Source of the DNA: Deltaproteobacteria bacterium UBA6106
GTDB taxonomy: Bacteria; Desulfobacterota; Syntrophorhabdia; Syntrophorhabdales; Syntrophorhabdaceae
Direction: 5' to 3'
Assembly: GCA_002428485.1 (NCBI GenBank)
Contig: DIWM01000037.1
Span: forward strand, 32,749-93,372
DNA: 60,624 bases
Positions 43,880-51,602 of the stretch are shown piece by piece. The position numbers were made by a program, and so were the translations under genes. Below the pieces are notes generated by a model. That model had not been told where the DNA came from. It ran no database searches and was given only the letters and a program-made list of their open reading frames with translations. The first letter of the stretch is position 1, and each line of letters starts with the position of its first letter.

Positions 43880-43950
43880 CTGTTTCTTCTTAACGTTGAA
43901 CATTGAATAGATTTTTTCTCTCCCCTTACGACTTACGCCTCACGACTTAC
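43880..43950 (+). repeat. family F and B repeats upstream of hcp
   Basis: TAGTCTGTTTCTTCTTAACG then GTTGAACATTGAATAG (family F), followed by TTACGACTTACGCCTCACG (family B). Together with the operator region this fills the 269-base gap between rpoZ and hcp. Confidence 0.6.
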
Positions 43951-43978
43951 GGCACTTTCTTCTGATTTTCTCTTATTT

Positions 43979-44019
43979 TTGACTTAAGTCAAGGCGCTCC
44001 GATCGATTCCCCCTTATAT
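43979..44019 (+). promoter_or_regulatory. FNR/HcpR-type operator with -10 element upstream of hcp
   Basis: TTGACTTAAGTCAA (43979-43992) is a perfect 14-base palindrome of the CRP/FNR type. TTATAT at 44014-44019 would be the -10 box. The palindrome centre then lies about 41 bases before the predicted start near 44026, the usual class II activator position. HcpR and Dnr-like regulators of this superfamily control hcp in many anaerobes in response to nitric oxide or nitrite. The regulator gene is not in the window. Confidence 0.75.
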
Positions 44020-44059
44020 TACGCACAATGAAACAAAAAAAATAATCAAGGAGGGGAAT

Positions 44060-45688
44060 ATGTTTTGTTATCAGTGTGAACAGACAGCAAAAGGTGAAGG
44101 ATGCAGCAAGGTAGGGGTGTGCGGTAAACAGTCCGACGTAGCAGCCCTTCAGGATCTTTTAGTGTATCTTCTCGAGGAGCTTTCTTATTATGCTGTGGAA
44201 GCCAGAAAGGCGGGGTTAACCAACCGCGAGGTCAACGTCTTTACTGTTGAGGCGCTCTTCCATACGCTGACAAATGTCGATTTCGATCCGTCACGCCTCA
44301 CATCGCTTATCCACCAAGCCGTTAGACTGAGAGACGGTCTGATAGATGCAATAAAAGCGAAGGGCGGCGACACCGGTTTTCCGGAAGGCCTCAGCCTCAC
44401 AAAACCTGAAGCATCTCCCGGCGGACTTGCAAAGCAGGGAGAATCCTTCGGGCTGAAGAACCTGGCGAACGCCGACCCGGACATCACCTCCCTCATGCAC
44501 ACCATTCTTTTCGGGCTCAAGGGCGTTGCGGCTTATGCCTACCATGCGCAGCTTCTCGGAAAGGAAGACTACGCAGTATATGCCTATACCCACGAGGCAT
44601 TAAGGGCGATCCTGGAAAACAGGCAGTCGCTCAATGAATGGCTGTCGATGGTCCTCAAATGCGGAGAGATCAATTTAAAGGCAATGGAGATCCTCGATGC
44701 AGCAAATACAGAGTCTTACGGCCACCCCGTGCCGACAAAGGTACCCCTCGGCACGAAAAAGGGCAAGGCCATCCTCGTATCGGGCCATGATTTAAAAGAT
44801 CTCGATGAGATTTTGCAGCAAACCGAGGGCAAGGGGATATACGTCTATACCCACGGCGAAATGCTCCCCGCACACGGGTACCCCAACCTCAAAAAATACG
44901 GGCATTTCTACGGTCATTACGGCACCGCCTGGCAGAACCAGCACAAGGAGTTCGGCGAGTTCCCTGGCGCCATCCTGATGACCACGAACTGTATCCAGAA
45001 ACCCCTTGACTCATACAAGGACAACATCTTCACCACAGGCACCGTGGGGTGGCCCGGCGTTGTACACATAAGCAGCGGAAACTTCAAGCCTGTTATTGAA
45101 AAGGCACTCTCCATGAAGGGGTTCGATAATGACCAGAACGGCAGATCGGTGATGGTTGGGTTCGCACGGGATGCAGTAATGAGCATTGCCGGCAAGGTCA
45201 TAGAGGCGGTAAAAAGCGGGCAGATCAGACATTTCTTCCTTGTTGCAGGCTGTGATGGAGCGAAACCCGGCAGAAACTACTACACAGAATTTGTGGAAAA
45301 GGTACCGAAGGACTGCATCGTCCTGACCCTTGCCTGCGGCAAGTTCCGTTTCTTCGACAAGGACCTGGGAGACATCGGGGGCATCCCGCGGCTTCTCGAC
45401 ATAGGGCAGTGCAATGACGCCTATTCCGCCATACAGATCGCGCTTGCCCTCTCCAAGGCTTTTAACGTCGGTGTCAACGAGTTGCCGCTCTCTCTCATCC
45501 TGTCATGGTACGAGCAGAAGGCTGTGGCGATTCTCCTTACGCTTCTTTATCTTGGCATCAAAAACATGCGGCTCGGACCGACGCTGCCCGCCTTTATCAC
45601 ACCCAATATACTTGACGTTCTCGTGAAAACCTACGATATCAAGCCCATCTCGACGCCGGAGGCAGATTTGAAGGAGATACTCGGATAA
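44060..45688 (+). CDS. hcp: hybrid cluster protein (hydroxylamine reductase / NO-stress protein)
   Basis: A 542-residue prismane protein of full length. The N-terminal cysteines C3, C6, C15 and C21 (C-x2-C-x8-C-x5-C) are the cubane cluster pattern of class I Hcp from strict anaerobes. Later TNCIQKP, GCDGAKPGRNYYTEF and GQCNDAYSA motifs hold hybrid-cluster ligands. Hcp reduces hydroxylamine in vitro and nitric oxide in vivo, and has been linked to protein S-nitrosylation. AAGGAGGGG precedes the ATG, and an FNR-type operator lies upstream. The following ferredoxin-like gene is a plausible electron donor. Confidence 0.96.
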   Translation: MFCYQCEQTAKGEGCSKVGVCGKQSDVAALQDLLVYLLEELSYYAVEARKAGLTNREVNVFTVEALFHTLTNVDFDPSRLTSLIHQAVRLRDGLIDAIKAKGGDTGFPEGLSLTKPEASPGGLAKQGESFGLKNLANADPDITSLMHTILFGLKGVAAYAYHAQLLGKEDYAVYAYTHEALRAILENRQSLNEWLSMVLKCGEINLKAMEILDAANTESYGHPVPTKVPLGTKKGKAILVSGHDLKDLDEILQQTEGKGIYVYTHGEMLPAHGYPNLKKYGHFYGHYGTAWQNQHKEFGEFPGAILMTTNCIQKPLDSYKDNIFTTGTVGWPGVVHISSGNFKPVIEKALSMKGFDNDQNGRSVMVGFARDAVMSIAGKVIEAVKSGQIRHFFLVAGCDGAKPGRNYYTEFVEKVPKDCIVLTLACGKFRFFDKDLGDIGGIPRLLDIGQCNDAYSAIQIALALSKAFNVGVNELPLSLILSWYEQKAVAILLTLLYLGIKNMRLGPTLPAFITPNILDVLVKTYDIKPISTPEADLKEILG

Positions 45689-45689
45689 G

Positions 45690-45802
45690 AAAGGCAGCTC
45701 ATGGCTCATGGCTCATGGCAAAACGTAGGACGTGAAATGTAAAATATTTAACCTTTTCAGTTTTTTTACCCTGTCAGCTATGAGCTAAGAGCTATGAGCT
45801 AT
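45690..45802. repeat. family A palindrome with family D core
   Basis: Left arm GGCAGCTCATGGCTCATGGC (from about 45693), core GTGAAATGTAAAATATTTAA, and right arm CAGCTATGAGCTAAGAGCTA to 45802. It starts four bases after the hcp stop and ends just before the ribosome site of the ferredoxin gene. Confidence 0.7.
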
Positions 45803-45815
45803 TCTGGAGATATTT

Positions 45816-46604
45816 ATGAAGATGCGAAGAAAGATAGTGCATATAGATGAGGAGCGCTGCAACGGCTGCGGGCAGTGCGTTTCCGCCTGCGCCGAGGGAG
45901 CCATCGAGCTTGTTGACGGCAAGGCCCGGCTCGTAGCGGAAAACTACTGCGACGGGTTGGCAGCCTGCCTCGGGGAATGCCCCGAAGGCGCGATCAGCAT
46001 CGTTGAACGGGAGGCTGACGCCTTCGACCCCGAAGCGGTTGAACACCGTAAAGGCAGCGGAGAGAACAGAGCGGAGAGCGGAGAGCAAAAAACAGCGACG
46101 CCGAACCCCGAACCCCGAACGCCGAACGCTCTCCCCTGCGGTTGTCCGTCAACCCACCTCCAGATGTTCGGAAGCTCATGCGAAGCGGCAAATCAACCCC
46201 TATCTCATTCTGATACGTCCTCTGCCCTTTCCCACTGGCCTGTACAGATAAAGCTCGTTCCGCCGACAGCCCCGTTCCTGAAAGACGCCGATCTCCTCGT
46301 TGCGTCTGACTGCACGCCCGTTGCCTGCCCAAACTTCCATCGTGATTTTCTCAAGGGCAGGGAGGTGCTCCTCGGGTGTCCTAAATTTGACGATACAGAA
46401 GAATACATCAATAAATTTGCCGATATATTCAGGACGGCGGGTATCCGCAGCATCACCATCCTCATCATGGAAGTGCCATGCTGTTCGAAGATGCCGCTCA
46501 TAGTGCAGCAGGCAATGGCATTGTCAGGAAAGAGCATCCCCACAGAGACTATCACCGTGAGCACGAGAGGAACAGTTGTTAAAAGACAAAAACTGGCAGC
46601 ATAA
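45816..46604 (+). CDS. 4Fe-4S ferredoxin-domain protein beside hcp, with repeat-derived linker
   Basis: A 262-residue protein. The ferredoxin domain has C15, C18, C21 and C25 for one [4Fe-4S] cluster and C45, C51 and C55 for a second site in which the usual second cysteine is leucine. From about residue 119 a separate domain has CPNFHRDFL, LLGCPKFDD and EVPCCSKMP cysteines. Such proteins accompany hcp and probably pass electrons to it. Residues of about 80-108 are low-complexity and encoded by family J repeat DNA inserted in frame (46053-46139). TTCTGGAGAT precedes the start; ATG 45822 is an alternative. Confidence 0.88.
   Translation: MKMRRKIVHIDEERCNGCGQCVSACAEGAIELVDGKARLVAENYCDGLAACLGECPEGAISIVEREADAFDPEAVEHRKGSGENRAESGEQKTATPNPEPRTPNALPCGCPSTHLQMFGSSCEAANQPLSHSDTSSALSHWPVQIKLVPPTAPFLKDADLLVASDCTPVACPNFHRDFLKGREVLLGCPKFDDTEEYINKFADIFRTAGIRSITILIMEVPCCSKMPLIVQQAMALSGKSIPTETITVSTRGTVVKRQKLAA
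46053..46139 (+). repeat. family J repeat inserted in frame in the ferredoxin gene
   Basis: GCGGAGAGC words (46066-46086), then iterated CCGAACCCCGAACGCCGAAC, then an inverse GCTCTCC. The insert encodes a serine/glutamate/proline-rich linker between the ferredoxin domain and the CGCPSTHLQ segment. Related DNA lies before gmk at 42890-42966. Confidence 0.7.
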
Positions 46605-46611
46605 AAAAACG

Positions 46612-46702
46612 AAGTTGCGTTTATAGCGTTTGTTGCGTTCACCTGGTCTGTTTCGTCTGTTTAGTCTATTCAGTCTGTTTTGTCTTAACGTTGACCGTGG
46701 AA
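46612..46702 (+). repeat. family F repeat after the ferredoxin gene
   Basis: GTTGCGTTTATAGCGTTTGT, then GTCTGTTTCGTCTGTTTAGT, then CTTAACGTTGACCG. It starts within ten bases of the stop codon. Close relatives are at 54755-54862 and 56893-56955 in the V-type ATPase operon. Confidence 0.7.
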
Positions 46703-46797
46703 TTTTTCTTTGAGCCAGACGGTCTTCATTGCATTTGCATTCTTCTTTGATATAGGATATACGGTCCGTAACAAAATCTATCGCCGGGAGAACAACT

Positions 46798-47334
46798 ATG
46801 AAAAAGATCCTCGTTATATTCCTTTGTACGATCGTTACCTGCATCACTTATCCTTATCTGTCACAGGGAACAGACCTGGTACTCAACAACACCCCCGCCA
46901 AAGTCTGTTTCAGCCCCGGAGGGAAATGCACAAACAAGATCATAAAGGAGACCGAAGCGGCAACACGGGAGATCCTTGTTCAGATGTTCCTGTTCACCTC
47001 TGCGCCATTGAGAAACGCCCTCGTAAAGGCACAAAAACGAGGGATAAATGTCGAGGTCATCCTCGATAAAAGGGAACAGAAAAATCAGCAGTATAAAACA
47101 GCAAAAGCCCTTTCAAAAGGCGGCGTAACTGTCTACACGGACGATAAGCACACAAATGCGCACAACAAGGTCATGATCATCGACCGCGAGATAATAATTA
47201 CCGGCTCTTTCAACTACACCTATCCCGCGGAGAGCAAAAACGCAGAAAATATCCTGATCATCAGATCCGGCGATCTCGCAAAGATATATGCCGACAACTG
47301 GCTCAACCACAGGAACCATTCGAAGAAGTACTAG
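46798..47334 (+). CDS. phospholipase D family (Nuc-like) nuclease, exported
   Basis: A 178-residue protein with a signal peptide (ILVIFLCTIVTCITYPYL) and a single HKD motif, HNKVMIIDREIIITGSFNYT near residues 121-140, as in the Nuc/BfiL-type endonucleases, which dimerise to make one active site. It is likely a periplasmic or secreted nuclease or phosphodiesterase. GGGAGAAC precedes the ATG. Three bases after the TAG, family A repeat sequence begins. Confidence 0.87.
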   Translation: MKKILVIFLCTIVTCITYPYLSQGTDLVLNNTPAKVCFSPGGKCTNKIIKETEAATREILVQMFLFTSAPLRNALVKAQKRGINVEVILDKREQKNQQYKTAKALSKGGVTVYTDDKHTNAHNKVMIIDREIIITGSFNYTYPAESKNAENILIIRSGDLAKIYADNWLNHRNHSKKY

Positions 47335-47336
47335 AT

Positions 47337-47541
47337 CGGCTCATAGTTCATAGCTCATGGCTCATAGCAAAAGACAAGCACGAATATCTAAGCACCAAAT
47401 CCTAAACAATCTCAAAATTCAAATATCAAATGTTTAAAATAAAGGCATGTAGTTTATGTTTTGAATTTTGAACATTCGAATTTGTTTAGTGCTTCGATAT
47501 TAGTATTTAGAATTTGCCATGAGCTATGAACTATGAGCTGT
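47337..47541. repeat. nested palindrome: family A arms around family C arms
   Basis: Outer arms GGCTCATAGTTCATAGCTCA (47339-47370) and its inverse (47514-47540). Inner arms CTAAGCACCAAATCCTAAAC (47387-47430) and their inverse (47458-47510). The whole block is a roughly 200-base imperfect hairpin. The right outer arm supplies the TAG stop of the DUF362 gene on the minus strand, and the left arm begins three bases after the PLD gene stop. Confidence 0.78.
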
Positions 47542-49288
47542 GTTTCGCCAGGACTTCCTTCAGCATCTTTTCCAGCTTCGCCTCTTCTGTCTCGTCCGCA
47601 TACTTGGGGCGTTCCACGTCGGGGAAAAGGCTGAATATCCCGTTCATGATCACCTCTGCGTGAGGGGGACAGCCCTGAAGCAGCATGCCCATTTCAGCGT
47701 TATGCTGCTGGCAGATGCCCATGAAGATGTTCTTCGCGGCGGGATCGATCTTCCCTTCTGTATCCGGGCCAAGATAGATATGCACCTTTTTATCAAAGGG
47801 CCTGTCGATGAGAAGTCTCCCTGCATCCTGCGGATCGCTCTTGCGCAGCTTGTTGAGAACGAAATGGAGGTAGCCTCTGCAGCCTGAGCAGGCGTTGCCC
47901 GCGTGAACGGCAATGTCTTTTCCGCCTCTTATATTGATCTCAGGCCGCTTGAACGGGCTTGCCACCTCGTCAACGGAAGGACCGATGATGGTGATCCGCT
48001 CGGGTTCAACGGGTCCCAATCCCTGCATATATGCCATCCACACCGGCGGGGACATGGCAGGATCAAGGCCCATTATCTTCATGGCAACGGCATCAACGGC
48101 CACGGGATTTGTGCCGCCGATCAGAAGATCCATTTTCTTCGGAATACCTGATACGGGCCCGAAATCTTCCTGCCCCGTAAGACCGTCAATAATAATGAGG
48201 TCCGGCCTCACAAGGTGATGGATATTGACGAGGCATTGCCAGAGGCCGAAGAAATGGCTCATATATTTTTCAAGGGGCGGAACAGCGCCCTGGAGGCTCT
48301 TGACGCTCAGGGATACCTCTGCGGCAAAATGCATCTTCAGTACGGGGACGTTGATGATCACATCCGCCTCTTCGAGCGTCAGGGGGATCGCCCGTGAAGG
48401 CATCCTTTTCCCTCCCGGCACGGTTTTGTCGACCTGCCTGTCGGTATTCAGGTCCACGAGGCTTATCTTTGCCGGATCCATGTCGGCCAACCGATCATAT
48501 CCATAGAGGGTAAACATCTTCCATGTTGCGCTCCGGTTGATCGATGAGCCTTCGGCTATGATGATCTTTCCGGCCACGGGAAGAAGAAGTTCGACAAGGG
48601 CGCGGACAAGTCTCACATCCGTTACGATGCCGCCCTTGTAGACGCCGTCCTGCAGCCCATGGTCGCTTACGAGGTTAGGCTTGATAACCACAGACTGGCC
48701 CTCTTTAACGAATTTGTTCAGTCCGCCGAGGTTATCTATAAGGTTCTTCAGGCCCTTCTTGATATCCTCTTCGGTCTGCGCCGCGGGAATCTTTTCAAGA
48801 GCCACCCGTTCCTTTTTCTGATAACGTTTGTACGGCTCAACTCCTGCCAGCCTCCGGAACAGGACCGATGTGCTTAGCTCCAGTTGTCTCAATGATAATC
48901 CGTCAACGCTCCTCGTCCGCACAGGCCGGAATCCATATTCAACCATCCAGCGATATTTTTCATCGTCTGATTTCAAGACCTCCGCTGCAATGAGGTTCTC
49001 CTTCACAATGAGTGCGTCTACCATCTTCGGCTCAATACCTTTTCCTCTCCACACCTCTGTTGCCAGTATCTCCTCAACGGTGCTTGTTCCCGTATTATAT
49101 ACGACCCAGCCGCCCGCTGCATGATCCACCATGGCTTTATAGACAACGATGTCAGGGCTTCCTGACCACTGCTTCCATTTCAATGTTATATAATCGGAGC
49201 CCCCCTCGACGTTTTTGTAACAGGTATGAAGATTTGCTAAAAATATCTTTGAGAGCCTGCCCTTTTTGAGCGTAACATCCATTGGCAT
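47531..49288 (-). CDS. DUF362 domain-containing protein with N-terminal acetyltransferase-like part
   Basis: A 585-residue protein. Residues from about 165 form a DUF362 domain (SVVIKPNLVSDHG, EADVIINVPVLKMH, GTNPVAVDAVAMKIMGLDP), often found in iron-sulfur proteins. Cysteines occur in NACSGCRG, GICQQ and QGCPP. The first ~150 residues look GNAT-like (GGWVVYNTGTSTVEE, then MVEYGFRPVRTRS as in a GNAT C-terminus), which would make a fusion. The function is unknown. The C-terminus H-S-S-stop is encoded by CACAGCTCATAG, that is, by the family A repeat. Confidence 0.75.
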   Translation of the reverse strand: MPMDVTLKKGRLSKIFLANLHTCYKNVEGGSDYITLKWKQWSGSPDIVVYKAMVDHAAGGWVVYNTGTSTVEEILATEVWRGKGIEPKMVDALIVKENLIAAEVLKSDDEKYRWMVEYGFRPVRTRSVDGLSLRQLELSTSVLFRRLAGVEPYKRYQKKERVALEKIPAAQTEEDIKKGLKNLIDNLGGLNKFVKEGQSVVIKPNLVSDHGLQDGVYKGGIVTDVRLVRALVELLLPVAGKIIIAEGSSINRSATWKMFTLYGYDRLADMDPAKISLVDLNTDRQVDKTVPGGKRMPSRAIPLTLEEADVIINVPVLKMHFAAEVSLSVKSLQGAVPPLEKYMSHFFGLWQCLVNIHHLVRPDLIIIDGLTGQEDFGPVSGIPKKMDLLIGGTNPVAVDAVAMKIMGLDPAMSPPVWMAYMQGLGPVEPERITIIGPSVDEVASPFKRPEINIRGGKDIAVHAGNACSGCRGYLHFVLNKLRKSDPQDAGRLLIDRPFDKKVHIYLGPDTEGKIDPAAKNIFMGICQQHNAEMGMLLQGCPPHAEVIMNGIFSLFPDVERPKYADETEEAKLEKMLKEVLAKHSS

Positions 49289-49383
49289 GTTTCCTCCCTG
49301 CTTCTCAAACTGTCACGGAGACAATCAGTCCTTTAGGTTATCACAATCAGACAACTGCTGGCAAGATGCTGGTAGCCATAAAA

Positions 49384-49526
49384 GCAGCTCACGGCTGATA
49401 GCCGATGTAGTATATCGTATATCGTAGTTCGTATATCGAAAGGCTAAGCAAATTCAACAGAGGTCATAAGACACGAGGGGATATGCTGGAGGTTACGACA
49501 TACTATATACTACATACGATATACTA
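49384..49526. repeat. family E palindrome with family A start, after atpD
   Basis: A degenerate family A start (CAGCTCACGGCTGATAGCC), then a left arm TAGTATATCGTATATCGTAG (49408-49439) and an inverse arm CATACTATATACTACATACG (49499-49526). The stop codon of the V-type ATPase subunit D gene (minus strand, 49527-49529) directly abuts the right arm. Confidence 0.72.
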
Positions 49527-50144
49527 TTAACTGATCCGGTCCCTGATCATCTTCAGGATGACAAAGGATTCCCGTTCCCGCTCCTCCAGATCGCCTGTAA
49601 TATAGATGATCGTCTCCCGGTAATCCGGCATAAACACCTTGGAGAGGGCGTTGCATCGCCGCTGGGTCTTGCGAAGTTCCATTGCAAGCCTTCTTACGGC
49701 ATTCTCCAGCTCCGCCAATTCCGCGATCAGGCGAAGCACTTCAACAAAGCGGCTCATGGCGACATCGGTATTCGCCGGAGTCCCTCCCACGCCAAACTGG
49801 GCGCTGACCGGTTCCGTCTGAACCGTAACGCGGGGAATCTTCTTGCCCATAAGGTGCTGGTCCGAGATATCCACCCGGTGGTCCATCTTCACGGCGAGGG
49901 CGGCCCTGTCGATTGCCTCCGATCCCCCGTCCAGCCGCGCCTCGCGAAGGGCTTCGTAGGCCCGTCGAAGGGCTTCGTGAGTACCCTGTTCGGCATTACG
50001 GGCGCGACTCAGGCGGCTCATCAGTTCAAAGATAAGTATCTGCCGTTTTTGTTCCAGAAGATCGTAGCCCTCTTCGGCGAAGGTAAGCTTTCGCTTCAGT
50101 ATGAGCAGGTTTGATTTGGTCGGTGCGATGTTCAGTTTTCCCAT
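49527..50144 (-). CDS. atpD: V/A-type ATP synthase subunit D
   Basis: A 205-residue coiled-coil protein with the subunit D N-terminus (MGKLNIAPTKSNLLILKRKL) and a long C-terminal helix (AVRRLAMELRKTQRRCNALS). It is the central shaft that turns inside the A3B3 head. It is the last gene of the operon, nine bases after subunit B. Its stop touches the family E palindrome. Confidence 0.93.
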   Translation of the reverse strand: MGKLNIAPTKSNLLILKRKLTFAEEGYDLLEQKRQILIFELMSRLSRARNAEQGTHEALRRAYEALREARLDGGSEAIDRAALAVKMDHRVDISDQHLMGKKIPRVTVQTEPVSAQFGVGGTPANTDVAMSRFVEVLRLIAELAELENAVRRLAMELRKTQRRCNALSKVFMPDYRETIIYITGDLEERERESFVILKMIRDRIS

Positions 50145-50153
50145 AGCAACATC

Positions 50154-51602
50154 CTACGCTACTGTGCCTTCCGCAAGCGGCGCTGCGCAGACAGGCTTCT
50201 CCTCTTTTTCGCGGTAGTACTTCTTCAACAGCGCATCACTCACGCGGTGCAGTTCATCCTTGGGCAATGTGGACAGTACGTCCCAGCCAAGCTCCAGCGT
50301 GGTCTCGATGGTCCGGTTCTCATACTCTCCCTGGTTCAGGAAGCGCATTTCAAAGGCCTCGCCGAACTTCAGGTATTGCTTGTCGAGGACGCTCAGTTCC
50401 TCTTCTCCGATGACATCGGCCAGCCCGCGCACCCTCTTTACATAGGCATAGCAGGCAAACAGCTGGCTTGCGAGCGTCGGATGATCTTCCCGTGTGTAGC
50501 CCTTCCCTACGCCATCCTTCATGAGGCGCGACAGGCTCGGAAGGCCGGCGATAGGCGGGTAAACACCGCGCTGAAATAGTTCGCGGTCCAGCACGATCTG
50601 TCCTTCCGTGATATAACCGGTGAGGTCGGGGACGGGGTGGCTGATATCGTCGGCGGGCATTGTCAGAATGGCCATCTGTGTGATCGATCCCGGAGAGCCT
50701 TCAATGCGGCCTGCGCGCTCGTAGATGCTCGCGAGGTCCGAGTAAAGATAGCCGGGATACCCTTTTCGGCCGGGGATCTCGCCGCGGGCCGTTCCCACTT
50801 CGCGCAGGCTCTCGCAATAGTTTGTCATATCCGTCAGCAGTACCAGCACATGCTGTCCGCAGTCAAAGGCCAGATGCTCTGCAAGGGTCAGGGCAACGCG
50901 CGGTGTAAGGAGGCGTTCCACGCTCGGGGCATCAGCTAAGGAAAAGAACATGACGGCGCGGGCAAGGGCGCCGGACTCCCGGAAATTGCGGATGAAAAAC
51001 TCCGCCACGTCATGCTTAACACCCATGGCGGCAAAGACCATCGAAAATTCCACCTCTTCGTCGAGCAGTCTTGCCTGCCTCATGATCTGGGCGGACACGC
51101 GATCGTGCGGCAGGCCGTTCCCGGAAAAGATCGGCAGCTTCTGGCCGCGGACCAGCGCATTCATTCCATCAATAGCCGATAGGCCGGTCTGTATGAATTC
51201 CCGCGGATAGCGCCGCGCATAAGGGTTTATGGGCATCCCGTTGACATCGCGCTTCTCTGCGGAGAGCGGGGGCGGACCGTCATCGGCCGGACGCCCGAGG
51301 CCATCGAACACGCGGCCCAGCATCTGCCGTGAAACGGGCAGACAGAAGCTTTCTCCCAGAAAACGGGTACGCAACGCCTTGTTCGAGAGCCCCGTCGTAC
51401 CTTCCAGGACCTGTATCACAGCCTGCTTTTCGGAAATATCGAGGACGCGGCCGAGACGGGGGTGGCCGGCGGGATCGATAATCTCAACGGTCTCATCGTA
51501 GCCCACATCACGGACCCGTTCCACAACGACCAGCGGCCCCTCTATACGCGATGAGCCTACGTACTGCAATCCCCGGTCTTCTACGTCGAAGGTGGTGTGC
51601 AT
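50154..51602 (-). CDS. atpB: V/A-type ATP synthase subunit B
   Basis: A 482-residue non-catalytic head subunit. The degenerate nucleotide site (IFSGNGLPHDRVSAQIMRQA) replaces a P-loop, as expected for B. The TDMTNYCESLREV and LPSLSRLMKDGVG segments are typical. The start overlaps the subunit A stop by 22 bases. It alternates with subunit A in the hexamer. Confidence 0.96.
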   Translation of the reverse strand: MHTTFDVEDRGLQYVGSSRIEGPLVVVERVRDVGYDETVEIIDPAGHPRLGRVLDISEKQAVIQVLEGTTGLSNKALRTRFLGESFCLPVSRQMLGRVFDGLGRPADDGPPPLSAEKRDVNGMPINPYARRYPREFIQTGLSAIDGMNALVRGQKLPIFSGNGLPHDRVSAQIMRQARLLDEEVEFSMVFAAMGVKHDVAEFFIRNFRESGALARAVMFFSLADAPSVERLLTPRVALTLAEHLAFDCGQHVLVLLTDMTNYCESLREVGTARGEIPGRKGYPGYLYSDLASIYERAGRIEGSPGSITQMAILTMPADDISHPVPDLTGYITEGQIVLDRELFQRGVYPPIAGLPSLSRLMKDGVGKGYTREDHPTLASQLFACYAYVKRVRGLADVIGEEELSVLDKQYLKFGEAFEMRFLNQGEYENRTIETTLELGWDVLSTLPKDELHRVSDALLKKYYREKEEKPVCAAPLAEGTVA

